16,362 nucleotides of DNA from DAOTTI01 sp034437795 (GCA_034437795.1 DAOTTI010000166.1:1-16362); one strand, 5' to 3'. Counted from the first letter of the stretch, positions 8,251 to 14,468 are shown. The notes: generated from the letters alone by a model not told the origin. Made by a program: numbers and translations.

Positions 8251-8264
8251 GACTCGCCGTTCAA

Positions 8265-8298
8265 CTTTGAACCTTGAACTTTGAACCTTGAACTTTGG
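8265..8298. repeat. 14-bp tandem repeat made of 7-bp half units
   Basis: The unit CTTTGAACCTTGAA occurs at 8265-8278 and 8279-8292, with a partial third copy (CTTTGG) at 8293-8298. Each unit is itself two heptads of the form C(T/C)TTGAA, so about five heptads run in a row. The repeat is AT-rich for this genome and lies between the stop of the 104-residue gene (8306) and the purine-rich leader of the 152-residue gene. Confidence 0.85.
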
Positions 8299-8305
8299 AC
8301 TTGAT

Positions 8306-8620
8306 CTAGTAGCCTCTGGTCTTCTTGCTGGCGTTGGAGTCGCTCCCGCTGGCGCGGGCACGGCCGGAGCGGCTCATGTCACCGATGCGGGCTCGCGGGC
8401 TGCCCTCGATGGTCGGCTTGTCGCGCGTGTCCTCGTTCCACACGTTCTTGGCCGCCTGTGGCAGCACGCCAGGGTCCTTATGCTCGATCGCCTGTTTGCG
8501 GTAGGTTTCCGGCTTCTTGTAGGTGCCGGTGAAGATGGTCGTGCTCTTCCTGGGCTTATTGTGCCCCTTGGACTTGGCGTAGTCGTGGGCATCGTTTCGG
8601 TGCTGGCCTTCCTTGGGCAT
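8306..8620 (-). CDS. Small basic hydrophilic protein of unknown function (104 aa)
   Basis: The ATG at 8620 was chosen because GAGGTGAG lies 4-5 bases upstream, and because the frame further upstream is Arg-rich and not protein-like. The product is very polar: MPKEGQHRNDAHDYAKSKGH, then KPRKSTTIFTGTYKKPETYR (22-41), KDPGVLPQAAKNVWNED (48-64) and a Ser/Arg/Gly tail ending SDSNASKKTRGY. It has no Cys, no membrane segment and few hydrophobic residues, so it is probably mostly disordered or nucleic-acid binding. I do not recognise a family. It runs in the same direction as the 152- and 58-residue genes, but each has its own ribosome binding site and the gaps (105 and 271 bp) allow separate promoters. 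Confidence 0.72.
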   Translation of the reverse strand: MPKEGQHRNDAHDYAKSKGHNKPRKSTTIFTGTYKKPETYRKQAIEHKDPGVLPQAAKNVWNEDTRDKPTIEGSPRARIGDMSRSGRARASGSDSNASKKTRGY

Positions 8621-8891
8621 CGTCTCACCTCGCTGTTCGTTCGTCGTGATCGTTCGCGGACGGCTGACGGGAGGGAGCGGCTCACAGACACTGCCCGCCG
8701 CTGACGCACCCTCTCCGGCGGGCAGGCCGGCTACCCCGGCAGAGGCACGGTGCTGAGCCGGCCATGGCCTACCTGCTCGTAGGGCGGGATGCCGGCACAG
8801 GAGCCCGTCGCGCGGACGGCCGGCTTCCAGCGCGTCCGCGAGCCACTGGCCGGGGCAAGCTGTCTCGCGCCCGGGCCGGCGAGCGTCCCCA
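8621..8891. other. Gap between two small-protein genes
   Basis: About 270 bases with no supported gene. Short frames occur on both strands but are Arg/Pro-rich and lack ribosome binding sites. The promoter of the 104-residue gene should lie here, but I cannot pick one out. Confidence 0.4.
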
Positions 8892-9068
8892 TTAGCGGTG
8901 GCGCGAGGCGTGGCTCTTCTGTTTGCTCGCCCCTTCCTTCCGCCCGCGGGCACGCCGCCCGCTCTCTGAGCCGCCGCGGTGCTTGGTCTTTGGTGCGGTC
9001 GGGTCACGGGGCAGCCCCTGCAACGGCAAGTCGGCACGGCTCACCTCTTCCTGCCCTTTCTTGACCAT
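8892..9068 (-). CDS. Very small Lys/Arg/His-rich protein of unknown function (58 aa)
   Basis: The ATG at 9068 follows a strong GGAGGAG with a few bases' spacing, the best ribosome binding site in the window, which makes this short ORF credible. The product starts MVKKGQEEVSRADLPLQGLP, continues RDPTAPKTKHRGGSESGRRA and ends with a very basic run, GRKEGASKQKSHASRHR. There are no hydrophobic stretches. The composition suits a nucleic-acid- or polyanion-binding, disordered peptide, but no family is recognised. The MVKKGQ and MPKEGQ beginnings of this and the 104-residue product are alike, which may mean shared ancestry or only shared composition. Confidence 0.7.
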   Translation of the reverse strand: MVKKGQEEVSRADLPLQGLPRDPTAPKTKHRGGSESGRRARGRKEGASKQKSHASRHR

Positions 9069-9417
9069 GTCTCCTCCAATGCGTTCGTCCTTGCAATGCC
9101 TTCGTCCTTGCGCCGGCCTGGGGCGGTGCCGGCGCCTGGACCCGCGCACCGTCTACAGGGGCAGACGCAGGTCCTCCGCGAGAGGTGGGGCAAGAACTGT
9201 GCCTCCTGGCCACGGCGTATTGCTGGCCCAGGCACGACGATCACCTCGCGAACCGGGCCAGGAGCGCGCCGCTGGGCGCGGCCATGCCCCAAGCGGCCTG
9301 CCGGCTGGGCCTGGTGGCCGCGGTCTCGTACAATCTGCGTACGGTGCCGTACGGCGGGCGTGGCCTCTCCCACGCGGTGATCGTACGGTCCCATTCGAGG
9401 CTGCGGTGGACCGCTCG
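9069..9417. other. Gene-free stretch between divergent small genes
   Basis: Apart from the leader repeat at 9078-9111, this 349-bp stretch between the 58-residue gene (minus) and the 98-residue gene (plus) holds no supported gene. Open frames exist on both strands, but none combines a start, a ribosome binding site and biased third positions. The promoters of both flanking genes should be here, but none is obvious. Confidence 0.4.
9078..9111 (-). repeat. 17-bp tandem duplication in the leader of the 58-aa gene
   Basis: On the minus strand GCAAGGACGAAGGCATT (9111-9095) is followed at once by GCAAGGACGAACGCATT (9094-9078), 16 of 17 bases identical. The true GGAGGAG ribosome binding site begins directly after it. 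Each copy holds an AAGGA core like a Shine-Dalgarno site, so the leader carries three such cores at regular spacing. Confidence 0.85.
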
Positions 9418-9714
9418 ATGGCCGGTTCGCCGGTGGCGCTCCCCCATTGGAGAGAGCTATTCGAGATGCACGTATTGCCCGTCCGGTCCGAGCCTGTCGT
9501 CGGGCCGGTCCCTGATCCCGAAGTCAGCTACGTCAAGGCACTCGTCCGCCTGTACGACCTGCAAATCGCCGCCCTTACCGGCGGCCCGTACGATCCGGAC
9601 GCGTACGATGCCGCCATCATCGCCTACCGGCGCGCCCGCGCCGCGGCTGAGGCGGCCCGCGCCGCCTGCGCCCCCCGCTGGGCCACGCCCGAGCCCCACG
9701 CCGCAGTCTCCTGA
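9418..9714 (+). CDS. Small protein of unknown function (98 aa)
   Basis: The frame ends at a TGA at 9712-9714. The product looks genuine: GC-biased third positions, an ordered core YVKALVRLYDLQIAALTGG (38-56), then YDPDAYDAAIIAYRRARAAAEAA (58-80), a likely helix, and a polar tail. There is no signal peptide or membrane segment. The start is uncertain. The ATG at 9418 has a poor site; a GTG at 9406 sits 5 bases after GAGG and would add four residues; an ATG at 9466 follows GGAGAGAG at a long spacing and would remove 16. It diverges from the 58-residue gene. I do not recognise a family. Confidence 0.6.
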   Translation: MAGSPVALPHWRELFEMHVLPVRSEPVVGPVPDPEVSYVKALVRLYDLQIAALTGGPYDPDAYDAAIIAYRRARAAAEAARAACAPRWATPEPHAAVS

Positions 9715-9906
9715 TCGGTACCGGGCCGCGGTGGAGCCCTCCCCTGCGGTCTGCCGAGCGTTCCCGTCCGGAGGCGCCGCTCCTGTTGGGCGCCGGCTTC
9801 TGAGCGCTCCCCGTCCACGCACATGGCCGGCCGCTCGCCCGCCGGCTACGGCCGGGCTGGGCGGTGAGAGCCGGCGCGGGCGGTGCGCCGAGCCTCGCTT
9901 CTTGCG

Positions 9907-10073
9907 GGGCCCTCACCGCTGCCCGCTGCGCGGGCTCCCGCTCTCCCAAAGCCAGAGGGGACTATTCGCTGGTTGTGGAGAAGGAGCCCTCACCCTAACC
10001 CTCTCCCAAAGGGAGACGGAACTTTTCGCTCTACCGATGGGAGAAGGGGTTCCTCGCTGGCCATGACGAATCC
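9907..10073. repeat. Two adjacent intergenic hairpin repeats, copies B1 and B2
   Basis: B1 (about 9907-9972) has GGCCCTCACCGC on the left, CTCTCCCAAAG in the middle and GAGGGGACTATTCGCTGG on the right. B2 (about 9983-10073) has GGAGCCCTCACCCTAACCC, the hairpin CTCTCCCAAAGGGAGA and the right end CTCGCTGGCCATGACGAATC. They share the layout of copies A, C and D. B2 keeps the hallmark GGAGCCCTCACC start. Confidence 0.55.
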
Positions 10074-10150
10074 AGGCTAGCTCGCCGCGGGCCGCGTTTG
10101 ATTGCCGTCATGACGGGCGGCAGCGTGACCGGCGCGTCCAGCTCCCCGCG

Positions 10151-10207
10151 GGCAGGGCCCTGCCGGCCGGCGGGATTGTAGTATTGCGCCGGTCGAGCGC
10201 CGGCCGG
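10151..10207 (+). promoter_or_regulatory. Palindrome and inverted repeat upstream of the D-2-hydroxyacid dehydrogenase
   Basis: A perfect 14-bp palindrome GGCAGGGCCCTGCC (10151-10164) lies about 100 bases before the start codon. Overlapping its end, a 10-bp perfect inverted repeat pairs CCGGCCGGCG (10163-10172) with CGCCGGCCGG (10198-10207). Its loop contains TAGTAT (10179-10184), a possible -10 box, with no good -35 at normal spacing. This may be an operator over a regulated promoter or a strong 5' hairpin. In DNA this GC-rich some pairing arises by chance. Confidence 0.35.
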
Positions 10208-10260
10208 GTTGCAGGCTGGACCGGCGGAAGCCATCACGTTGGGGGAGGAGAGCAGAGAAC

Positions 10261-11220
10261 GTGCCCAAGATCGTCTTCGCCAATCGGGTCAGTGGCGAGT
10301 ACCTGAACGCGCTCCAGCAGGAGTTTGCCGGCGTCCAGTTTGCCTGCGCGCCGGACCTGGAGTCGCAGCTGAGAGAGCTGCCTGACGCGGACGCCATCAT
10401 CTCCTGGCCGTTGTCGGAGGCCTTGCCGGTGGCGGGGAAGCTGCGCTGGGTGCACTGCACCAGCGCCGGGATCGAGCGCATCCGCTCTGTGCCGGCGCTG
10501 ATCGAGATGGACCACGTGACGCTGACCAACGCCCGCGGCGCGCACGCCCCCGCAATCGCCGACCACTGCTTCGCCTTCATCCTGACGCTCACGCGCAACA
10601 TTCCGGCCCTGCTGGAGGACAAGCAGGCCAGGCGCTGGGATCGCGCGGCGCGCTCGCGGGGCGTGCGCGAGCTGAGCGGCAGTATTCTGGGCATTCTGGG
10701 CCTGGGCCGGATTGGCTCCGAGATCGCCCGCCGCGGGCTGGGCTTCGGCATGGAGGTGCGCGCCGTAGACGTCAACCTCGCCGCACAGTGCCCCGGCGTT
10801 TCGGAGGTGTGGGGGCTGGATCGCCTCGATGATCTCCTGCGCGTGTCCGACTACCTCGCCATCGCTATCCCCATCACGCCCCAGACGCGCGGCCTGATTG
10901 GCGCCCGTGAGCTGGCCTTGATGAAGCCGGAGGCGTCGATCTACGTCATGTCGCGCGGCGGCATTGTGGACCAGATGGCGCTGGCCGAGGCGCTGGCCGG
11001 TGGCCGGCTGTGGGGCGCCGGGCTCGATGCTACCGAACCGGAGCCGCTGCCGCCCGACCATCCGCTCTGGGCCCTACCGAACGTCATCATCTCCCCGCAC
11101 TGCTCCGGCGCATCGCGCCAGACGGCGGAGCGGGGGCAGCAGATCCTGCGCGAGAACATCCGCCGGTTCATTGCCGGTGAGCCGCTGATGAACGTCTGCG
11201 ATAAGCGCGCCGGCTATTGA
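10261..11220 (+). CDS. NAD-dependent D-2-hydroxyacid dehydrogenase
   Basis: A 319-residue enzyme of the D-isomer-specific 2-hydroxyacid dehydrogenase family, which reversibly reduces 2-keto acids to D-2-hydroxy acids with NAD(P)H. The GTG start follows GGGGAGGAG with about 11 bases between. The substrate-binding domain covers the N-terminal 100 residues, with LRWVHCTSAGIERI (61-74) and ADHCFAFILTLTRNI (100-114). The nucleotide-binding domain carries GILGLGRIGSEIA, with GLGRIG at 147-152, and Asp170 ends the second strand, which favours NAD over NADP. The catalytic set is complete: Arg232 in MSRGGIVD, Glu261 in EPEPLP and His280 in SPHCSG. Sequence does not fix the substrate (glyoxylate, hydroxypyruvate or another). 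It stands alone on its strand behind a structured upstream region and ends just before a strong hairpin. Confidence 0.95.
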   Translation: MPKIVFANRVSGEYLNALQQEFAGVQFACAPDLESQLRELPDADAIISWPLSEALPVAGKLRWVHCTSAGIERIRSVPALIEMDHVTLTNARGAHAPAIADHCFAFILTLTRNIPALLEDKQARRWDRAARSRGVRELSGSILGILGLGRIGSEIARRGLGFGMEVRAVDVNLAAQCPGVSEVWGLDRLDDLLRVSDYLAIAIPITPQTRGLIGARELALMKPEASIYVMSRGGIVDQMALAEALAGGRLWGAGLDATEPEPLPPDHPLWALPNVIISPHCSGASRQTAERGQQILRENIRRFIAGEPLMNVCDKRAGY

Positions 11221-11227
11221 CCGGCTC

Positions 11228-11268
11228 GTGCGCGGCGACGCGCCGCAGGGCGCGCCCCGGCCGCGCAC
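11228..11268 (+). terminator. Strong GC hairpin after the D-2-hydroxyacid dehydrogenase
   Basis: Starting 8 bases after the stop codon, GTGCGCGG (11228-11235) pairs perfectly with CCGCGCAC (11261-11268), and inside it CGCGCC (11239-11244) pairs with GGCGCG (11249-11254) around a GCAG loop. No T-run follows, so this is a hairpin-only terminator candidate or an mRNA-stabilising end. Confidence 0.45.
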
Positions 11269-11379
11269 CGCCCGCTCGCGCTCGTGACGCAGGGACCGGT
11301 CGGATCCGCTGGTTAGAATTGCCATACGAGAGCAGTATCGGGCGCCGGCACGGCGCCCTTCCAGGAGCTTGATGGGGCT

Positions 11380-11736
11380 ATGCCGAGAGCACTCAGCGAC
11401 ACCATTATCGTGGCCATGATCGAGGCCGCCACGCGCCTGGCCGGCGGCAGGGGGCCCATCTCGGGCAGCGCGCCGGCTCCCGGAGCGACGGTGGTGACGA
11501 GGACGGAGCAGGGCGGGCCGGCGGGCCAGGAGACCGGCGCCAGCACCACGACCGCCGAGACGGCGCCGGCTGAGACGCGCGCGCCGGAGCCAGGCGCACC
11601 GCCGCACCCCGAGCACGAGACCCGCTCCGCCGAGCAGATCGGCGCCGACTTTAAGACCATCTACCGGCACATCGAGGAGGTGGTCAGGGCCTCGGCGGAG
11701 CAAGAGACGAAGCCCGTTGGCTTCGGCCTGCGCTAA
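11380..11736 (+). CDS. Small protein with low-complexity middle, unknown function (118 aa)
   Basis: The ATG at 11380 follows an AGGAG at 11363-11367 (12 bases apart) and a closer GGGG. The product has ordered ends and a disordered middle. Residues 1-24 form a helix-like MPRALSDTIIVAMIEAATRL, about 25-83 are Ala/Pro/Gly/Thr-rich (TTTAETAPAETRAPEPG), and 84-118 return to a helical segment, AEQIGADFKTIYRHIEEVV, ending KPVGFGLR. There is no signal peptide or membrane helix, since the first helix is amphipathic. This may be an adaptor-like protein in which a linker joins two short binding helices. No family is recognised. A TAGAAT at 11314-11319 could be a -10 box, but no matching -35 is seen. Confidence 0.7.
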   Translation: MPRALSDTIIVAMIEAATRLAGGRGPISGSAPAPGATVVTRTEQGGPAGQETGASTTTAETAPAETRAPEPGAPPHPEHETRSAEQIGADFKTIYRHIEEVVRASAEQETKPVGFGLR

Positions 11737-11766
11737 GGCACGGCCGCGAAGCGAGCCGCCGAGCGC

Positions 11767-11794
11767 ACCGCGCGAGAGAACCTTCACGCGCGGT
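11767..11794. terminator. Hairpin between convergent genes
   Basis: ACCGCGCG (11767-11774) and CGCGCGGT (11787-11794) form a perfect 8-bp stem with a 12-base loop, 31 bases after the 118-residue gene. No T-run follows. It may end plus-strand transcripts before they run into the convergent homoserine dehydrogenase gene. Confidence 0.35.
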
Positions 11795-11866
11795 TCATGA
11801 GCCTGGATTCCTGTGGAAATGACCAGGCTTTCCGTTGGTCGGTAGCGCCTCAGCCGGGCATGACCG

Positions 11867-11959
11867 CTTCTCCAGCGGCGCCCTCACCGTCGCCCAGGGT
11901 TCCCGCCAGAGGCGGGGCGACCAAAGGAAGAGGGGCTGATGGCCGGCGATGAAGGATCC
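11867..11959. repeat. Intergenic hairpin repeat, copy C
   Basis: Its left side is CTTCTCCAGCGGCGCCCTCACC. A stem pairs GTCGCCC (11889-11895) with GGGCGAC (11915-11921), in competition with an inner stem CCCGCC AGA GGCGGG (11902-11916). Its right side is GAGGGGCTGATGGCCGGC, ending ATGAAGGATCC (11949-11959). The last 11 bases are the exact inverse of the start of copy D. Lying between two convergent genes, it could also act as a two-way terminator. Confidence 0.6.
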
Positions 11960-11976
11960 GGATGAGCGCCCCCGTA

Positions 11977-13365
11977 TTAGGTGACCGTTTCGATCCGGAT
12001 CATGTTGGCGAGCTCGTGGACCACCTCCAGGGAGGCGATGACGCTCAGCGCCGCCTGCATGTCCGCCTCCCGCGCCGGATGGGTCACGATCACCAGCTCG
12101 GCCGAGGCCGCGGAGAGGTCGGTCTCTTTCTGGATGCAGGAGGCGATGCTGATCTGGTAATCGCCGAAGACGCGGGCGATCTGGGCCAGCACGCCGGGCC
12201 GGTCGGCGGCCCACAGGCGCACGTAGTAGCGCGTTTCTAGCTGGCTGATGGGCTGGATCGGCAGGCGGCCGGCGTAGTGGAACGGGATCCGGTTCGCCAC
12301 GCCAGCGTTGATGTTGTGGGCGATGTCCACGATGTCGCTCACCACGGCGCTGGAGGTGGGCTCCGCCCCCGCGCCCCGCCCGTAGAACAGCACGTTGCCC
12401 ACCAGGTCGCCCTGGACGTGCACCGCGTTAAAGACGCCGTTGACGTCTGCCAGGAGAAAGTCCTGCGGGACCAGTGCGGGATGGACGCGCGCTTCGATCA
12501 GCCCGCCGTCCGGCGCGGGATGCTTCTTGCCGATGGCGAGGAGCTTGATTACGTAGCCGAGCTCGCGCGCGTAGCGAAAGTCGGCCGCCCGCAGGCGGGT
12601 GATGCCTTCGCGGTAGATGCACTCCGGCGGCACCTGGGTGCGGAAGGCGAGCGAGGCCAGGATGGAGAGCTTGTACACGGCGTCGAGCCCTTCGACGTCG
12701 TTGGTTGGGTCGCTCTCCGCGTAGCCCAGGGCCTGCGCTTCCCGCAGCGCGACGTCGAAGTCGACGTTGTCCTGCGCCATTCGCGTCAGGATGTAGTTGG
12801 TCGTGCCGTTGATGATGGCGTGGATCTGGTGGACCTCGTTCGCCACCAGATCCTGGCGGAATACGCCGATGAGCGGAATGCCCCCGCCGACGCTCGCCTC
12901 GTAATACACGTCCACGCCATACTCTCTGGCCAGCTGCAGGAGCTCCACCCCTTGGGTGGCCATCACGTCCTTGTTGGCCGTCACCACGTGCTTGCGGTTG
13001 CGGATGGCGCGCCGGATGTAGTCCGCGGCCGGCGTGACGCCGCCCATCAGTTCCACTACGACGTCGATGTCTGGATCGTCCAGCACCTCGCCGGGCTTGG
13101 TGGTCAGCACGTCGGGTGGGAGCGCGAAGCTGCGCGCCCGATGCGGGTCACGCACCAGGATCCGCCGCACTTCCACTGGCCGGCCGATCTCAGCGGCAAT
13201 GGCGGCCGACTTCTGGCTCAGCCAGCGAGCGACGCCACCGCCAACGACCCCGAAGCCGAGCAGGCCGATCTGGATGGGGCGCTTCGCGGCGCCCGGCTGC
13301 TCCGGCCGCCGTGCAGGGGCCGCGGCCGGAGCGGACGGAAGAGACTGTGGAGAGGAGACTGCCAT
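11977..13365 (-). CDS. hom: Homoserine dehydrogenase with C-terminal ACT domain
   Basis: A 462-residue enzyme that reduces L-aspartate semialdehyde to L-homoserine with NAD(P)H, the branch step to threonine, methionine and isoleucine. Residues 1-29 are a Pro/Ala-rich tail that most homologues lack. The NAD(P) domain starts at 31 with IGLLGFGVVGGGVA (GFGVVG at 37-42) and includes VVTANKDV (127-134). The catalytic domain has GTTNYILTRM (187-196) and the signature GYAESDPTNDVEGLDAVYKL, with Asp219, Glu225 region and Lys232 as expected catalytic residues. An ACT domain follows from about 378 (YYVRLWAADRPGVLAQIARV) to 455, the usual site for feedback inhibition by threonine. No threonine synthase or homoserine kinase is adjacent. 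The ATG at 13365 has no Shine-Dalgarno site and lies only a few bases downstream of a possible -10 box. Confidence 0.97.
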   Translation of the reverse strand: MAVSSPQSLPSAPAAAPARRPEQPGAAKRPIQIGLLGFGVVGGGVARWLSQKSAAIAAEIGRPVEVRRILVRDPHRARSFALPPDVLTTKPGEVLDDPDIDVVVELMGGVTPAADYIRRAIRNRKHVVTANKDVMATQGVELLQLAREYGVDVYYEASVGGGIPLIGVFRQDLVANEVHQIHAIINGTTNYILTRMAQDNVDFDVALREAQALGYAESDPTNDVEGLDAVYKLSILASLAFRTQVPPECIYREGITRLRAADFRYARELGYVIKLLAIGKKHPAPDGGLIEARVHPALVPQDFLLADVNGVFNAVHVQGDLVGNVLFYGRGAGAEPTSSAVVSDIVDIAHNINAGVANRIPFHYAGRLPIQPISQLETRYYVRLWAADRPGVLAQIARVFGDYQISIASCIQKETDLSAASAELVIVTHPAREADMQAALSVIASLEVVHELANMIRIETVT

Positions 13366-13378
13366 CGTTTGCGCGCTA

Positions 13379-13407
13379 AGTCTACCCCAGCGGCACGGGG
13401 GCGGAAA
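13379..13407 (-). promoter_or_regulatory. Candidate promoter of the homoserine dehydrogenase gene
   Basis: On the minus strand TTTCCG (13407-13402), a 17-base spacer and TAGACT (13384-13379) lie directly before the gene. Transcription would start some 6-9 bases before the ATG at 13365, giving a nearly leaderless mRNA, in keeping with the missing Shine-Dalgarno sequence. The -35 box is a weak match. Confidence 0.4.
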
Positions 13408-13451
13408 CAGGCGATCGGCGCTAGGTGAGCGAGGTGAGCAGCCGGCAGCGT

Positions 13452-14468
13452 TCAGGGCAGGCGGGCCGCGAAGAAGATGGCCACCTCGTTATCCGCGTAG
13501 CAGCGATCGTTGTACCCGCAGAAGCTGAAACCTGCTTTCTGGAGCAGGCGCAGCGCAGGGTAGTTGCGCGCCGCCACGTCCGCCATCAGGCTGAGGGCGC
13601 CCTGGTCGGCGGCCCACCGGCGCGCCTCGGCCAGCAGCCGGCTGGCAATCCCCTGGCGGCGGCGCGAGCGGTCCACCACCAGCGTGTGCAGATAGGCGCT
13701 CTTGGCACCCGGCGTCGCCGACACCACCACATAGCCCACTACCGTCCCGCGCGGCCCGTCCGGCGAAGCGCCCGCGTCCGAGCCCCGTCCGGCTGCTTCG
13801 CGCGTCGAGCCGGCCTCGGAAACGGCGCTCGCTGGCTCTGGCAGGCCAAGCTGGATGCTTGACGCGCCCGCGCTGCGCCGCAGGGCATGGCTCCACAGTC
13901 CACGTGCCGGCGGGGGCTGGGCCGGTGTGCCGGCCGGATGGCCCGCCCCAGATGGCTCCGGCCCCGGCGGGGCGCCGCCGGCCATCGGGTCGCTGGGGGG
14001 AGGCACGTCCCCCGCAGGGCCGGCCCACTCCACTTCCTCCGCCACCAGCCACAGCATGCCGCGCCGGGCCGAGCCGCGGGGCAGGGCCGGCGGCCGGTGC
14101 TCGGTGACCAGGCGCAGCTCACGGGGCAGGCGCACCTGGCGGAAGCTCACGCGTAGCTCGTCGCCGTCCTGGCGCGTGTCCAACTGCCAGACGTAGTGCG
14201 AGGTGTAGGTCGCGTCGAGGGCGGCGCAGGCCGCGGCGTCGTCCGCCCCCGCCGCGCGGATGGCAATCGTTCGCTGCCGGCGCACGCGGCGTGCGGGACG
14301 CGGCAGGCGTCGTTCCACCAGGCGGACCGACTCGCCGGCGTCCGGCTGGTCGTACGCGGCAGCCGGCGTCCGGTCGTCAGGCCGGTCCAGCGCCGTGCGC
14401 TGCTCCCGTGGCCCGAGCGGCGGGGGTTCGAGACGCGATGGGTCCGTGCGTCGAGGTCGGAACGCCAT
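13452..14468 (-). CDS. GNAT-family N-acetyltransferase with a long low-complexity insertion
   Basis: A 338-residue protein, about twice the size of a simple GNAT domain. Residues 1-65 are polar, Arg/Pro-rich and probably disordered. The fold begins at 67 (TIAIRAAGADDAAACAALDA) and proceeds to MLWLVAEEVEWAG (138-150). There it is broken by about 90 residues rich in Pro, Ala, Gly and Ser (151-240), and it resumes at GTVVGYVVVSATPG (241-254). The acetyl-CoA-binding motif is clear in HTLVVDRSRRRQGIASRLLAE (261-281, with RRRQGIA), followed by ARNYPALRLLQKAGF (300-314), the typical C-terminal signature. The insertion falls in the turn between two adjacent strands, where it should not break the fold. 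It acetylates an amine of unknown identity. The ATG at 14468 follows GAAGGCGAG. It lies 86 bp upstream of hom in the same direction, but hom seems to have its own promoter. Confidence 0.87.
   Translation of the reverse strand: MAFRPRRTDPSRLEPPPLGPREQRTALDRPDDRTPAAAYDQPDAGESVRLVERRLPRPARRVRRQRTIAIRAAGADDAAACAALDATYTSHYVWQLDTRQDGDELRVSFRQVRLPRELRLVTEHRPPALPRGSARRGMLWLVAEEVEWAGPAGDVPPPSDPMAGGAPPGPEPSGAGHPAGTPAQPPPARGLWSHALRRSAGASSIQLGLPEPASAVSEAGSTREAAGRGSDAGASPDGPRGTVVGYVVVSATPGAKSAYLHTLVVDRSRRRQGIASRLLAEARRWAADQGALSLMADVAARNYPALRLLQKAGFSFCGYNDRCYADNEVAIFFAARLP

Larger units (their letters stand above)
9715..10260. other. 546-bp gene-free stretch with repeats and upstream structure
   Basis: No gene is supported here. 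From 9715 to about 9906 I see only GC-rich sequence. Next come two degenerate copies of the intergenic repeat (9907-10073), then the palindrome and inverted repeat in front of the D-2-hydroxyacid dehydrogenase (10151-10207), and its ribosome binding site GGGGAGGAG at 10241-10249. Confidence 0.55.

Noticed and set aside
6701..8298. Short tandem repeats as a CRISPR array
   Set aside because: Units are 14 bp or shorter and directly abutting without spacers, and there are no cas genes.
8923..9714. A 263-codon plus frame covering the divergent gap
   Set aside because: Only the last 98-102 codons look coding; the upstream part is antisense to the 58-residue gene and its leader and has no start signal.
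10234..11061. A 275-codon minus frame opposite the D-2-hydroxyacid dehydrogenase
   Set aside because: Antisense shadow; the plus frame holds the complete NAD-binding and catalytic motifs.
12277..13428. A 383-codon open frame on the plus strand opposite homoserine dehydrogenase
   Set aside because: It mirrors the hom reading frame in GC-rich DNA, resembles no known protein, and the minus strand has a full set of catalytic motifs.
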